From NCBI RefSeq assembly GCF_000833575.1, contig NZ_CP010827.1:1661993-1725992 (forward strand): a stretch of DNA of 64,000 nt. Direction: 5' to 3'. Within the stretch, counting starts at the first letter, position 1. Every line of letters starts with the position of its first letter. The DNA is from Corynebacterium singulare (GTDB lineage Bacteria; Actinomycetota; Actinomycetes; Mycobacteriales; Mycobacteriaceae). Below are positions 48,379 to 58,735 of the stretch, one piece after another. Under the pieces are notes generated by a model that was not told the DNA's origin, did no database searches, and saw only the letters and a list, made by a program, of their open reading frames with translations. The position numbers were made by a program, and so were the translations under genes.

Positions 48379-48418
48379 GCACTCCACAACGCGGAGATAT
48401 CAGCGACCATTCCCCGTA

Positions 48419-49072
48419 TTATTCCACGTCGTTGGAGTCCTTGGGCTCGTGAAGGCTACGGCGATGGCGGGAGGCTGCCTGGGAACGGCGATTATCGATG
48501 AGCAACGGATTCTGCTCGGCTGGGACATCTGTGGCGGCCTCGGACTGCAGGATTCCTACCTGATCGAGTTTTCCGGAGGCCTCTCGCACGCGCTCTTGCG
48601 CGGCAAGCTGCTCAGGACTGCGACGAAGGGCCACTTGGCAGTAGACGAGGAAGGCCACGAACGTCGCCAGCGCGCCTACGTACATTCCGATGGAGGCCCC
48701 GTCCGCCGCGCTGCCGCGGTACCAGAAGCCCCACAGGTTAGAGAAGAAAGAGATGGTCACCATCATCCACGCCACGAGCGCCAGCGTGGTACGCCGCGTC
48801 ATAACCGTGGCGGTGGTGAACACACCGATGCCCACCAGCGCCAGCCACGCGCTGATGGCCTCAACGATGGACATTTTCACGCCCTCAGCTGTTGTTCCCA
48901 TCAGCAAAGCTTCCCATCCGCGAGCCGCTCCGGCGTACGGAAGTAACAGATAGGCCACCCACAGGACAACCGCTGCAATCAGCGCATAGCGGTGTGCGCC
49001 CAGTTCGATGGTCTTGGCCGCGCGGCGCTCGGCTGCGATGGCATCCTGTGCGGTGGTCACATCATCACTCAT
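48419..49072 (-). CDS. Conserved four-helix membrane protein next to miaB
   Basis: 217 residues with about four membrane helices (about 28-48, 67-87, 96-117, 126-146) and a basic C-terminal tail. It matches the actinobacterial Rv2732c type that lies beside miaB. Function unknown. It begins 21 bases behind the miaB stop, so the two may be one operon. Confidence 0.75.
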   Translation of the reverse strand: MSDDVTTAQDAIAAERRAAKTIELGAHRYALIAAVVLWVAYLLLPYAGAARGWEALLMGTTAEGVKMSIVEAISAWLALVGIGVFTTATVMTRRTTLALVAWMMVTISFFSNLWGFWYRGSAADGASIGMYVGALATFVAFLVYCQVALRRSPEQLAAQERVREASGKLDQVGILQSEAATDVPAEQNPLLIDNRRSQAASRHRRSLHEPKDSNDVE

Positions 49073-49093
49073 GTCTTCGGAGCCTACTCTTCG

Positions 49094-50629
49094 CTAGCAG
49101 CCACAGGCATCCGCTGGTCCAGCAGGCGCACTTGGCTTGCCGACGCCCGGCAGGCCCAGCCCCACACCAATCGGCGCTGTAGTCGGGGTCTGACCAGCGG
49201 CCGACATATCCCCGGCCTTGGTACGACGATGCTCGGTCACTCCAGAATCAGCAACGAGGAAGAAGGAGCCCGAATCCGTCACCGTAGTGTGTACAACATC
49301 GCCAGGGCGGATTTCGGCGGAGATGTCCTTCCCGGAGGCGTCGACAGGCGCAAAGTGAACGAGGCGTCCATCGCGCGCGCGACCAGACATGCGGTGGGTT
49401 TCATCGTTCTTGCGGCCACCTTCTGCCTGAACCAAAAGTTCAACGTCTGTGCCAACCAGCGTGGCATTTTCCTCTGCTTGGATAGAATCCTGCAGAGCCA
49501 CGAGACGCTCAAAACGCTCTTGGACGATCTCCTTAGGGATCTGATTGTCCATCTCCGCTGCAGGGGTGCCCGGGCGAGGCGAATACTGGAACGTGAATGC
49601 CGAGGCAAACCGGGCGCGGCGCACCACGTCCATCGTGGCTTTGAAGTCTTCCTCGGTCTCACCGGGGAAGCCCACGATTATGTCGGTGGTAATCGCCGCA
49701 TGCGGCATTTTCTCGCGCACCTCATCGAGGATGCCGAAGAACTTCTTCGTGCGGTAGGAGCGGCGCATGTCCTTGAGCACCTTATCCGAACCCGATTGCA
49801 GGGGCATGTGCAGCTGTGGGCACACGGACGGAGTCTCTGCCATCGCATCGATAACATCTGAGGTGAACTCAGCCGGGTGCGGGGAGGTAAAGCGCAGGCG
49901 CTCCAGCCCTTCAATCTTGCCTACCTCGCGTAGCAGCTTAGAGAAGGCAAAACGGTCACGCGGCATATCCGGGTCAGCGAAGTTCACGCCATAGGCGTTG
50001 ACGTTCTGTCCCAGCAACGTGACCTCAGAAACGCCTTGGTCCACCAGAGCCTGAACCTCCGCAAGGATGTCACCGGGCCGACGGTCTTCTTCCTTGCCGC
50101 GCAGGGAAGGAACGATGCAGAACGTGCACGTGTTGTTGCAGCCCACCGAGACCGACACCCAGCCAGCGTATGCGGACTCGCGCTTCGCCGGGAGCACGGA
50201 CGGGAAAGCTTCAAGCGAGTCAACAATTTCGACCTGAGCTTCGTCATTATGGCGAGCGCGCTCGAGCAACGCAGGCAATGCCGCCATATTGTGCGTGCCG
50301 AAGACGGCATCGACCCACGGGGCATGGTCCAATACGGTGTCTTTATCCTTCTGTGCTAGGCAACCACCAACGGCGATCTGCATCCCCGGGTGGTTTTCCT
50401 TGGTCTTCTTGAGGGCGCCGAGAGTGCCATAAAGACGCTTGTCGGCGTTTTCTCGTACTGCGCAGGTATTAAAGACAACGAGGTCCGGCTCAACGTCGGC
50501 AGGCGCGGCCGTGTAGCCGGCTTCTTCAAGCAGGCCGGAAATGCGCTCGGAATCGTGCACGTTCATCTGGCAGCCAAAAGTGCGCACCTCGTAGGTGCGC
50601 GGCTGGTTTTCAGTTACAGGGGTGCTCAC
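49094..50629 (-). CDS. miaB: tRNA methylthiotransferase MiaB
   Basis: Radical-SAM enzyme that adds a methylthio group to i6A37 of tRNA. 511 residues from GTG 50629; an ATG at 50665 would add 12. N-terminal cluster Cys20, Cys56, Cys90; SAM cluster Cys164, Cys168, Cys171 (CNNTCTFC); TRAM domain near the end with [10 protein letters not shown] and VVHTTVTD. The C-terminus has a Gly/Pro-rich tail ending DACGC. Partner to miaA 6 kb away. Confidence 0.94.
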   Translation of the reverse strand: MSTPVTENQPRTYEVRTFGCQMNVHDSERISGLLEEAGYTAAPADVEPDLVVFNTCAVRENADKRLYGTLGALKKTKENHPGMQIAVGGCLAQKDKDTVLDHAPWVDAVFGTHNMAALPALLERARHNDEAQVEIVDSLEAFPSVLPAKRESAYAGWVSVSVGCNNTCTFCIVPSLRGKEEDRRPGDILAEVQALVDQGVSEVTLLGQNVNAYGVNFADPDMPRDRFAFSKLLREVGKIEGLERLRFTSPHPAEFTSDVIDAMAETPSVCPQLHMPLQSGSDKVLKDMRRSYRTKKFFGILDEVREKMPHAAITTDIIVGFPGETEEDFKATMDVVRRARFASAFTFQYSPRPGTPAAEMDNQIPKEIVQERFERLVALQDSIQAEENATLVGTDVELLVQAEGGRKNDETHRMSGRARDGRLVHFAPVDASGKDISAEIRPGDVVHTTVTDSGSFFLVADSGVTEHRRTKAGDMSAAGQTPTTAPIGVGLGLPGVGKPSAPAGPADACGC

Positions 50630-50783
50630 GTGGGGACATTCTAACGGCCCTGTGCAGCTACTCATAATGAGGCAACGCACGCCAAGCGTTATGCATTCGT
50701 TACACAAAGTTCCTCCATCACCCTCTCCCCGCACCTTATCCTTCTAACTATGATTCAGTTCACGTATACCAGGGTGGTGTGGC

Positions 50784-51533
50784 ATGGATGACACTTCGCG
50801 CCCCATGATAGAAATCTCCGGAGCCAACAAGTACTTCGGCGATTACCACGCACTCCGCAACATCAACCTGGAGATCGGCCGCGGCGACGTGGTGGTTGTG
50901 CTCGGCCCGTCCGGATCCGGCAAATCTACACTGTGCCGCACCATCAACCGCCTTGAAACCATCGAGGAAGGGAGCATCTCCATCGACGGCACCCTCCTCC
51001 CCGAGGAAGGCCGCGACCTAGCCAAACTGCGCGCGGACGTGGGCATGGTGTTCCAGCAGTTCAACCTCTTTCCGCACAAAACCATCAAAGACAACGTCAC
51101 CTTGGGCCCCATCAAGGTGCGCAAGATGAAGAAGGCGGAAGCCGAAGAGCTGGCCATGCAGCTTCTTGAGCGCGTCGGCATTGCCAACCAGGCAGAAAAG
51201 TATCCCGCTCAGCTTTCTGGCGGCCAGCAACAACGCGTGGCTATCGCCCGCGCCCTAGCGATGCGCCCCAAGGTCATGCTGTTCGACGAACCTACGTCGG
51301 CGCTCGACCCCGAAATGGTCAACGAAGTCCTCGATGTCATGACGGACCTTGCCAAGGAAGGCATGACCATGGTCGTGGTTACCCACGAAATGGGCTTCGC
51401 GCGCCGCGCTGCTGATCGCATTCTCTTCATGGCAGACGGAAGCATCGTCGAAGACACGGATCCTGACTCCTTCTTCACTAACCCGCAGTCAGACCGCGCC
51501 AAGGACTTCCTAGGCAAGATCCTTCAGCACTAA
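50784..51533 (+). CDS. gluA: Glutamate ABC transporter ATPase GluA
   Basis: 249 residues. Walker [10 protein letters not shown] (41-49), signature LSGGQ (144-148), Walker B VMLFDEP (164-170), D-loop. Drives uptake of glutamate bound by GluB. First gene of gluABCD; GTG/ATG choices near 50784 do not matter for function. Its partner lipoprotein follows after 63 bases. Confidence 0.94.
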   Translation: MDDTSRPMIEISGANKYFGDYHALRNINLEIGRGDVVVVLGPSGSGKSTLCRTINRLETIEEGSISIDGTLLPEEGRDLAKLRADVGMVFQQFNLFPHKTIKDNVTLGPIKVRKMKKAEAEELAMQLLERVGIANQAEKYPAQLSGGQQQRVAIARALAMRPKVMLFDEPTSALDPEMVNEVLDVMTDLAKEGMTMVVVTHEMGFARRAADRILFMADGSIVEDTDPDSFFTNPQSDRAKDFLGKILQH

Positions 51534-51596
51534 ACACCACGACCACCTCGCTCTTTTTCAACTCATCCACCCACTGTTCTATCTAAGGAGAACCTC

Positions 51597-52484
51597 ATGT
51601 CTCGTTCCATTTCCCGCATCACTGCCACCGTTGCTGCTCTCGCTGCTTCAAGCTCCTTGCTCGTTGCCTGTGGCGGCGATTCCTCCGACTCTGCCGGCGG
51701 CGGCGAGGGTTTGCTCGCCCACATTGAGTCGGGCAACGTCACCCTAGGCACCAAATTCGATCAGCCGGGACTCGGCCTACGTGAAGGCGACGGTTCCATG
51801 ACCGGACTCGACGTAGATATCGCCACCTACGTGGTCAATCACATCGCTAAGGAGAATGGCTGGGAAGAGCCGGAGATCGAGTGGCGTGAGACCCCATCTG
51901 CACAGCGCGAGACTCTCATTGAGAACGGAGAGGTTGACCTCATCACCGCGACCTACTCGATCAACGCGTCCCGCGCCGAGAAGGTGAATTTCGCCGGCCC
52001 GTACCTCATCACTCACCAGGCACTGCTGACTCAGGAAGACAACAAAGAGATCACCGGCCTCGATGGCCTCGACGGCAAGATTCTCTGCTCGGTCACCGGA
52101 TCCACCCCGGCCCAGAAAGTCAAGGAAGCCCTACCGAGTGTTCAGCTACAGGAGTACGACACCTACTCCTCCTGTGTGGAAGCTTTGAGCCAGGGCAACG
52201 TTGACGCGATGACCACAGACGCGACCATCCTCAACGGCTACGCAGCGCAGAACCCGGGCAAGTTCAAGGTCGTAGAGCTGGAAAAGGACGGCAAGCCCTT
52301 CACGGACGAGTACTACGGCGCGGGCCTGAAGAAGGATGACCAAGAAGCAACCGACGCCGTGAACAAGGCATTGGAGGAGCTGCACTCCTCTGGCGAATTC
52401 GACAAACTCGTTTCCGCAAACCTGGACAAGGGTGAGGGCATCGACGAGGCCACCATCGGTGACCTGTCCTTCCTCGATTCCTAA
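51597..52484 (+). CDS. gluB: Glutamate-binding lipoprotein GluB
   Basis: 295 residues. Signal peptide 1-24 with lipobox LVAC and acylated Cys25, then a Gly/Ser linker (GGDSSDSAGGGEG). The mature part is a periplasmic-type binding fold (SBP_bac_3): TLGTKFDQPGLG, GLDVDIATYV, ITATYSINASR. Membrane-anchored outside. An AAGGAG site precedes the ATG. Confidence 0.94.
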   Translation: MSRSISRITATVAALAASSSLLVACGGDSSDSAGGGEGLLAHIESGNVTLGTKFDQPGLGLREGDGSMTGLDVDIATYVVNHIAKENGWEEPEIEWRETPSAQRETLIENGEVDLITATYSINASRAEKVNFAGPYLITHQALLTQEDNKEITGLDGLDGKILCSVTGSTPAQKVKEALPSVQLQEYDTYSSCVEALSQGNVDAMTTDATILNGYAAQNPGKFKVVELEKDGKPFTDEYYGAGLKKDDQEATDAVNKALEELHSSGEFDKLVSANLDKGEGIDEATIGDLSFLDS

Positions 52485-52567
52485 AGGCCAGAAGCGACCT
52501 GTCACATCCACCGCATAGTCTGCGCCGGGGCTACTCCTCGGCGCAGACTCGTTAGTAGGAGAATTTT

Positions 52568-53254
52568 ATGGACTCCATGTGGGCTACACTCGGCCCCGAG
52601 TTATGGCCAGCCTTTTGGCTCACCATCCAGCTGACTTTCTGGTCCGCACTAGGCGCAATGATTGTGGGCACCATCCTTACAGCCATGCGTGTTTCCCCAG
52701 TAGGCATCTTGCGCTGGATTGCCACCACGTACATCACCATAGTGCGCAATACCCCGCTCACACTTATCATCCTGTTCTGCTCCTTCGGCTTGTACCAGAA
52801 TTTGGGCTTGACCTTGGCAAGCAGGGATTCTTCGACCTTCCTCGTGGACAACAATTTCCGCCTCGCTATTGTTGGCTTCATTCTCTACACCTCAGCCTTC
52901 GTTGCGGAGTCACTGCGATCCGGCATTAACACGGTGGACTTTGGTCAGGCTGAGGCAGCTCGTTCATTGGGGTTGAGTTTCTCGCAGACCTTCAACACAA
53001 TCATTTTTCCCCAGGCAGTCCGCGCAGCCATCGTTCCGTTGGGCAACACGCTCATCGCTCTGACAAAGAACACAACCATCGCTTCCGCTATCGGCGTCGC
53101 GGAAGCCTCCCTGCTCATGAAGTCGACGATTGAGATGCACGCGAGCCAGCTGTTCCTCATCTTCTTCATCTTCGCGGTGGGCTTTATCATTCTGACCCTG
53201 CCCATGGGCCTTGGCCTGGGCAAGCTTTCTGAGACCTTGGCGGTGAAGAAGTAA
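52568..53254 (+). CDS. gluC: Glutamate ABC transporter permease GluC
   Basis: 228 residues, about five membrane helices, with the HisM-type [27 protein letters not shown] loop that contacts the ATPase. Forms a pair with GluD. Its TAA overlaps the GluD ATG by one base (TAATG). Confidence 0.94.
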   Translation: MDSMWATLGPELWPAFWLTIQLTFWSALGAMIVGTILTAMRVSPVGILRWIATTYITIVRNTPLTLIILFCSFGLYQNLGLTLASRDSSTFLVDNNFRLAIVGFILYTSAFVAESLRSGINTVDFGQAEAARSLGLSFSQTFNTIIFPQAVRAAIVPLGNTLIALTKNTTIASAIGVAEASLLMKSTIEMHASQLFLIFFIFAVGFIILTLPMGLGLGKLSETLAVKK

Positions 53255-54192
53255 TGGCTGTACGCGCAACTGTGCTTTATGACGCCCCTGGTCCGAAAGG
53301 TAAGCGTCGAAACCTTATCTACACGATCCTCACCTTGGTGCTGGGAGCAGCAGCGCTGTATTGGGTATTGTCCACGTTGGCTGGGCGCGGTCAGCTCGCG
53401 TCTGAGTTATGGACCCCGTTTCTCAACAGCCAAACATGGACGACCTATCTGCTCCCCGGCCTTCGCGGCACTATCTTCTCGGCGGTGGCCTCGATCATCT
53501 TCGCGATCATCTTCGGTGTGATTTTTGGCCTTGGCCGTTTGAGCGAGAATGCCATCATCCGCGGCGTGTGCGGTGTGGTTGTGGAATTCTTCCGCGCCAT
53601 CCCGGTGCTTCTGCTCATGATCTTTGCCTATCAGCTCTTTGCCATCTACAACGTGGTGCCGTCCAAGCACTTGGCTTTTAGTGCCGTGGTTTTCGCTCTC
53701 ACGTTGTACAACGGCTCTGTCGTGGCTGAGATCCTGCGCTCGGGGATCAAGTCACTACCGAGGGGACAAACGGAAGCGGCGCGCGCGTTGGGTCTCTCGC
53801 ATAACCAAACAATGGTGACGATCCTGCTGCCCCAAGCCGTAGCCGCGATGCTTCCGGCCCTGATCTCGCAGATGATCATTGCGCTGAAGGACTCGGCCTT
53901 GGGCTATCAGATCGGCTACATCGAGGTGGTGCGCTCCGGAATCCAGTCAGCGTCCTACAACAAGAACTACGTAGCCTCGCTCGTCGTTGTGGCAATCATC
54001 ATGATTCTCATCAACTGGGGCTTGAGCCTTCTTGCTGAGCGCATCGAGCGCCAGCTACGTGCTGGCCGTGCCCGCAGAAATATCATGGCAAAAGTTCCTG
54101 AGCAGCGAGACCAAGGCCTCGATACCAAGGACAACATTAACGTGGACTGGCACTCGGAGAGCTACAAAGAAATCCGCAACCCCGCCGAATAA
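53254..54192 (+). CDS. gluD: Glutamate ABC transporter permease GluD
   Basis: 312 residues: longer than GluC by an N-terminal helix and a C-terminal polar tail ([20 protein letters not shown]). The EAA loop is [20 protein letters not shown]. Translation is coupled to gluC. Converges on recX after about 35 bases. Confidence 0.94.
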   Translation: MAVRATVLYDAPGPKGKRRNLIYTILTLVLGAAALYWVLSTLAGRGQLASELWTPFLNSQTWTTYLLPGLRGTIFSAVASIIFAIIFGVIFGLGRLSENAIIRGVCGVVVEFFRAIPVLLLMIFAYQLFAIYNVVPSKHLAFSAVVFALTLYNGSVVAEILRSGIKSLPRGQTEAARALGLSHNQTMVTILLPQAVAAMLPALISQMIIALKDSALGYQIGYIEVVRSGIQSASYNKNYVASLVVVAIIMILINWGLSLLAERIERQLRAGRARRNIMAKVPEQRDQGLDTKDNINVDWHSESYKEIRNPAE

Positions 54193-54227
54193 GGACTCTA
54201 CACAGAAACATTCAGGAGAGCTGACGC

Positions 54228-54821
54228 TCAAGAGAGCTCAGCGATGCGGGCATCCAGCGCCTCAATGGACACCCGCATCGTCAGCCCTTGGCTGTAGCCG
54301 CGGCGCGCCAACGTCCCCACGATGCGCCGCAAGAACTTGTCGCGCTCATGACGATCCGCCGGCACCTTCTTTAACGTTCGGGCCTTCTTCTCCGCCACCT
54401 GGCGAGCTACGCTTTCCTCGGAATCCTCGGTGACCTGTTCCAAGGCCGCGGCACGGTCTGCGGCCTCCACGCCCTTATCCTTGAGCTCCAAGTTCAAAGC
54501 TCGTGCGGATTTACCACGGCGCACATGCCGCTGGCGTACCCACTCACGCGCGAAACTTGCATCGTTGATGAGGCCAACTTCTGCGAGGTCATCGAGCACC
54601 GCATCGATCACATCTGGCTCGAATTCAGCTGCGATGAGTCGGTCACGAAGTTCCTTACGGGAACGCGCTCGCTGGTCCAAAAGACCAAGCGCACGTGACC
54701 TCACGTCGGCCTTAGACTCTTCAGCCTCAACGTCGATGAGATGCCCACCAACAGCACCTGATTCATAGTCTTCAAGTGTGCGGCGGAGCTTCTCTATTTT
54801 CTCGGGCGACGGTTGAACCAT
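54228..54821 (-). CDS. recX: RecX, RecA modulator
   Basis: 197 residues. Three-helix RecX repeats: ALGLLDQRARSRKELRDRLIA, EVGLINDASFAREWVRQRH and LRRIVGTLARRGYSQGL. Limits the RecA filament. ATG at 54821 is 14 bases behind the recA stop, so it is co-transcribed with recA. Confidence 0.93.
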   Translation of the reverse strand: MVQPSPEKIEKLRRTLEDYESGAVGGHLIDVEAEESKADVRSRALGLLDQRARSRKELRDRLIAAEFEPDVIDAVLDDLAEVGLINDASFAREWVRQRHVRRGKSARALNLELKDKGVEAADRAAALEQVTEDSEESVARQVAEKKARTLKKVPADRHERDKFLRRIVGTLARRGYSQGLTMRVSIEALDARIAELS

Positions 54822-54835
54822 CTATATCTCTGGGC

Positions 54836-55972
54836 CTAGTCGTCGTCGAAATCGACGTTCGGAACCAAATCTACTGCCTCATCAGTCAGCGGATCGTCTG
54901 CGCCGGGCACATCCATGGCAACATCCTCCCCTGCCTCAGCAGCAGCAGCGGAGCCTACTCCAAGCTTGACGAAGATCTTCTTCTCAATCTCATCCGCCAA
55001 ATCCGGATTCTCCTTGAGGAAGTTGCGAGCCTTTTCCTTGCCCTGGCCCAACTGGTCACCTTCATAAGTAAACCAAGAGCCAGACTTCTTGATGAAGCCA
55101 TGCTCAACACCCAAGTCAATGATGGAGGATTCGCGGGAGATTCCTTCGCCATACATGATGTCGAACTCAGCGATCTTGAACGGCGGGGACACTTTGTTCT
55201 TCACGATCTTGAGCTTGGTGCGGTTGCCAATGGCGTCCTGGCCGTCCTTGAGAGTCTGAATACGGCGAATATCGCAGCGCACGGACGCATAGAATTTCAG
55301 CGCTTTACCACCGGTGGTGGTTTCCGGCGAGCCGAACATCACACCGATCTTTTCACGCAGCTGGTTAATAAAGATGGCGGTGGTACCGGAGTTGTACAGC
55401 GCGCCAGTCATCTTACGCAGTGCCTGGGACATCAACCGAGCTTGCAGGCCGACGTGGCTATCACCCATCTCGCCCTCGATCTCTGCCTTCGGCGTCAGGG
55501 CCGCCACGGAGTCAATCACGATGATGTCAATAGCACCGGAACGCACCAGCATGTCCGCAATCTCCAGCGCTTGCTCACCCGTGTCAGGCTGGGACACCAG
55601 AAGATTGTCCGTATCGACACCCAAAAGACGTGCATATTCCGGATCAAGCGCGTGCTCAGCATCGATGAATGCCGCGATGCCGCCTTCCTTTTGTGCAGAT
55701 GCGATGGCGTGGAGAGCCACAGTGGTTTTACCCGAGGACTCTGGCCCATAAATCTCCACGATGCGTCCACGCGGGAAACCACCGACACCCAAAGCAATAT
55801 CGATGGCGGTGTTGCCGGAGGAAATGGCTTGAATTGGCGGGCGTTCATCGTCCCCCAGACGCATGACCGCGCCTTTGCCGAAATCCTTTTCAATCATGGA
55901 CATCGCGGCGTCAAGGGCCTTCTGACGATCGTCACCCTTGTTTGCTGCCGAGGACTTCTTCTTAGTAGCCAT
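54836..55972 (-). CDS. recA: Recombinase RecA
   Basis: 378 residues. Walker [10 protein letters not shown] (76-84), [22 protein letters not shown] with Walker B, loop L2 [23 protein letters not shown]-terminal acidic tail [23 protein letters not shown] 55972. An SOS-box-like site lies about 200 bases upstream (56174-56189). Activates LexA cleavage. Confidence 0.97.
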   Translation of the reverse strand: MATKKKSSAANKGDDRQKALDAAMSMIEKDFGKGAVMRLGDDERPPIQAISSGNTAIDIALGVGGFPRGRIVEIYGPESSGKTTVALHAIASAQKEGGIAAFIDAEHALDPEYARLLGVDTDNLLVSQPDTGEQALEIADMLVRSGAIDIIVIDSVAALTPKAEIEGEMGDSHVGLQARLMSQALRKMTGALYNSGTTAIFINQLREKIGVMFGSPETTTGGKALKFYASVRCDIRRIQTLKDGQDAIGNRTKLKIVKNKVSPPFKIAEFDIMYGEGISRESSIIDLGVEHGFIKKSGSWFTYEGDQLGQGKEKARNFLKENPDLADEIEKKIFVKLGVGSAAAAEAGEDVAMDVPGADDPLTDEAVDLVPNVDFDDD

Positions 55973-56173
55973 TTACTTCCTCACTATGTCGAGCGTTCTA
56001 ACTGTGGTGTAATTCTTGCTTTTATCGGACCCGTGACGAATGCACGGGAGTTACTTATTTAGACTTCAGTGCGAGGGAATCGGTTCCCAGGCCTGTCAAC
56101 AAGTGCGATTCCGCCCTTGTTCCAAGCCACGCCGAAACTCTATCGCCCCTGCCGGACTCCACCCACACAATAC

Positions 56174-56189
56174 ACACACATGTGTTCGA
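56174..56189. promoter_or_regulatory. LexA-box-like site upstream of recA
   Basis: ACACACATGTGTTCGA matches the LexA consensus at 12 of 15 positions, with a perfect right half TGTTCGA. It is in the 248-base gap between the lipoprotein stop and recA; a further half-site TCGAAC is at 56213-56218. Confidence 0.5.
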
Positions 56190-56220
56190 TTTCCCACTTC
56201 CCCGATGGTGTGTCGAACGG

Positions 56221-56709
56221 CTACTGCTTCACCCAAGGGCCATCTTGTTCGGATCGCACAAAGGTCACCTGTTCATCCGCAGGAAGCACTGCCACAACGC
56301 CACCCATGGTCCCACACACATCGAGGTCTTTCTGCGAAGCCTTAGTCGTCACATATTTCGAAAAACCTGGCTCGTTGACGTCACGATAGATTTCCACCTG
56401 GCCCCGCGATGGCGGACTCCATTTATCCTCGTCGTCGGAGCCACCCTGCCACGTGCCGCCACTTGCCTCATCTACATCCCATTCGGTGGCACCTGAGCAA
56501 ATAAAGATGACACGCTGATAGGACGAATCGAAGAAATCGCCGACCGCCATTGACACCCTGCCAGGTTCCCCATCCTCTACGCCCGCAGCGGCGTCGATGT
56601 TATCGATAATGTTTGAAGAGCCAAACAGGAAACAACCCGCCAAAACGGTACTGGCGGCACAGGCAACCACACCTGTCCCCAAAACTCGTATCGGTAGAGC
56701 TTTACCCAT
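56221..56709 (-). CDS. Putative lipoprotein of unknown function
   Basis: 162 residues from ATG 56709. Signal peptide with lipobox VLAGC (Cys26), then a soluble domain with a Cys pair (FICSGA, LDVCGTM) and a Trp-rich acidic part. Family not recognised. It reads toward recA but ends 248 bases before it, so it is probably its own unit. The start is set by the lipobox: the upstream ATG at 56742 would add residues before the signal peptide. Confidence 0.7.
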   Translation of the reverse strand: MGKALPIRVLGTGVVACAASTVLAGCFLFGSSNIIDNIDAAAGVEDGEPGRVSMAVGDFFDSSYQRVIFICSGATEWDVDEASGGTWQGGSDDEDKWSPPSRGQVEIYRDVNEPGFSKYVTTKASQKDLDVCGTMGGVVAVLPADEQVTFVRSEQDGPWVKQ

Positions 56710-56758
56710 GCCACAAGAGTACCCCTTTTGGGGTAGTTCCATCCACCAAAAGCAAAGC

Positions 56759-56773
56759 TTGAACAGTGTTCAA
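56759..56773. promoter_or_regulatory. BioQ-type operator upstream of bioY
   Basis: TTGAAC-AGT-GTTCAA is a perfect inverted repeat 48 bases before the bioY ATG. The TGAAC-N3-GTTCA form agrees with the BioQ (TetR) box of actinobacteria. Confidence 0.6.
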
Positions 56774-56820
56774 AAGTGTCCGTTTGCTGCACACTTATCC
56801 CTCTGGATAAGCTTTGGTCC

Positions 56821-57399
56821 ATGAAAAAGAATTCCGTCGCTCTCGACATTGCGTACGTCGCCGTCTTCACTGCGCTCATCATTGTCTTCGCCTTTGTCTC
56901 CATCCCAACGCCGACCGCCGGTGTGCCCATTGTTTTGCAGAATGCAGTAATCATCCTCGCGGGCCTCGTTTTGGGTGGGCGCCGAGGCCTTTTCGTGGGA
57001 CTCCTCTTCTTGATGCTGGGCCTCGTCGGCCTGCCCATCCTTGCAGGTGGGCGTAGTGCACTGAGCGCCATTGCGGGCCCGACTGTGGGTTACCTCGTGG
57101 GCTACATCATCTCCCCAGCGATCACCGGCCTCATCGCCTACCGCGCTCCGCGCAATAAAACGGGTATGACCGTCACGCTCGCCATCGCCGGTATCGTCGG
57201 CCTGGCCATCCAGTATTTCTGCGGCAGCATTGGTCTTATGATCCGCTCTGGGATGTCCTTCGGTGCGGCCATCCTGGCCCAAGGCCCCTTCATCGTCCCG
57301 GATCTCATCAAGGTCGTTGTCATGGTCGTTATCGCCATCGGTGTCCACGCCGCCTTCCCAGATCTCATGGGACGCCGCGCTCAGTCGACGCATCGCTAG
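56821..57399 (+). CDS. bioY: Biotin ECF transporter S component BioY
   Basis: 192 residues from ATG 56821. Six membrane helices; biotin-binding helices carry GGRRGLFVGLLFLMLGLVGL and QYFCGSIGLMI. First gene of bioYMN, with a BioQ-type box upstream. Other ORFs overlapping the start (56776) are not used. Confidence 0.93.
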   Translation: MKKNSVALDIAYVAVFTALIIVFAFVSIPTPTAGVPIVLQNAVIILAGLVLGGRRGLFVGLLFLMLGLVGLPILAGGRSALSAIAGPTVGYLVGYIISPAITGLIAYRAPRNKTGMTVTLAIAGIVGLAIQYFCGSIGLMIRSGMSFGAAILAQGPFIVPDLIKVVVMVVIAIGVHAAFPDLMGRRAQSTHR

Positions 57400-57408
57400 G
57401 GCACTGCC

Positions 57409-58101
57409 GTGCCACAGATTGAGTTCCGCGACGTATCCGTCGCCTTCGATGAGAAGCAGATTCTTGACGGCATCTCGCTTACCCTGAACGAACAGCGAAT
57501 TGGAATCATCGGCGCCAACGGCGGCGGCAAGTCCACGCTTGTGCGCCTCATCAATGGTCTCGGAGAGCCGACGGCAGGGGAAGTCCTGGTGGATTCAGTG
57601 GACGTCGCCAAGCACGGCAAAGACATACGCCGAAAGGTGGGCTTCGTTTTTTCCGATGCCGAGAACCAAATCGTTATGCCCAATGTGCGTGATGACGTGG
57701 ACTTTTCTCTGCGCCGGCTCAAGCTACCTAAAGACGAACGCGCGGCGCGCGTTGACGCCGCGCTCGAGCGTTTCGGTCTCGCCCCACTCGCCGAGCAATC
57801 TCCACACACGCTTTCGGGCGGGCAGAAGCAGCTACTCGCGCTGGCCGCAGTTCTCGTCATGGAACCAACGGTCATCATCGCTGACGAACCCACCACATTG
57901 CTCGACCTACGCAACCGCGATCGTATTCGCCGCGAATTCGCCCGACTTGAACAGCAGCTCATCGTGGTGACGCACGATCTTGATTTCCTCTCCGACTTCG
58001 ACCGTGTCCTGTGCATCGATAACCACAAGGTCGCCGCCGATGGATCCCCAGAGGAGGTCATCCCCTTCTACACCGACCTCATGGCCTCCCGCCCGCTTTA
58101 G
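57409..58101 (+). CDS. bioM: Biotin ECF ATPase BioM
   Basis: 230 residues from GTG 57409 (9 bases after the bioY stop). Walker A GANGGGKST (35-43), Q-loop, signature LSGGQKQ (about 133-139), Walker B VIIADEP. EcfA-type. Works with BioN and BioY. Confidence 0.93.
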   Translation: MPQIEFRDVSVAFDEKQILDGISLTLNEQRIGIIGANGGGKSTLVRLINGLGEPTAGEVLVDSVDVAKHGKDIRRKVGFVFSDAENQIVMPNVRDDVDFSLRRLKLPKDERAARVDAALERFGLAPLAEQSPHTLSGGQKQLLALAAVLVMEPTVIIADEPTTLLDLRNRDRIRREFARLEQQLIVVTHDLDFLSDFDRVLCIDNHKVAADGSPEEVIPFYTDLMASRPL

Positions 58102-58105
58102 CATC

Positions 58106-58720
58106 ATGCCAAGAAACATCCCCCTCGGCTTCTATGTCGACGCTGACACCGTCATTCACCGCCTCCCAGCAGCGGCGAAGTTCATCGCACTCGTCACATT
58201 CGTTCTTGTGACTACCTTCGGGGTGCGCACGATACCGTGGGCAGCAGTGAGCCTTGTTCTTCCCCTCCTGTTCTTCCCCATAGCGCGTATCCCCCTGCGC
58301 GTCGCAGCAGGACAACTTGCGCCCCCGCTTTACTTGCTCGTAGCACTCGCAGCTTTTCAGTGGTGGCAAAAGGATTTCACATCGGCGGCCATCATGTTTC
58401 TCACGGTCTACGCCGCTGTGACCGCAGCCATCCTCCTGACGCTTACCACGAAGGTTTCCGAAATGATGGATTCCTTTGACCGCGCCCTTGCCCCCTTAGG
58501 CCGGTGGGGAGTCCCTGTGGAGAACATCACCCTTGCAATGTCTCTGACCATTCGCCTACTCCCCCTCATGTTAGGCACGGTGCTCGAAGTGCTCGACGCA
58601 CGAAAAGCCCGGGGCGCCACGGCCTCACTGACCGCATTCGGCACCCCGGTGATTATTCGTTCCATTCGCCGCGCCCGCGCCATGGGCGAGGCCCTCCAAG
58701 CACGCGGCGTAGGCGACTAG
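58106..58720 (+). CDS. bioN: Biotin ECF transmembrane component BioN
   Basis: 204 residues from ATG 58106 (4 bases behind the bioM stop). Four or five helices and the two EcfT coupling motifs: DARKARGATAS and RARAMGEALQARG. Converges on pspA with 15 bases between. Confidence 0.92.
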   Translation: MPRNIPLGFYVDADTVIHRLPAAAKFIALVTFVLVTTFGVRTIPWAAVSLVLPLLFFPIARIPLRVAAGQLAPPLYLLVALAAFQWWQKDFTSAAIMFLTVYAAVTAAILLTLTTKVSEMMDSFDRALAPLGRWGVPVENITLAMSLTIRLLPLMLGTVLEVLDARKARGATASLTAFGTPVIIRSIRRARAMGEALQARGVGD

Positions 58721-58735
58721 AACCTCAAGGCACCT

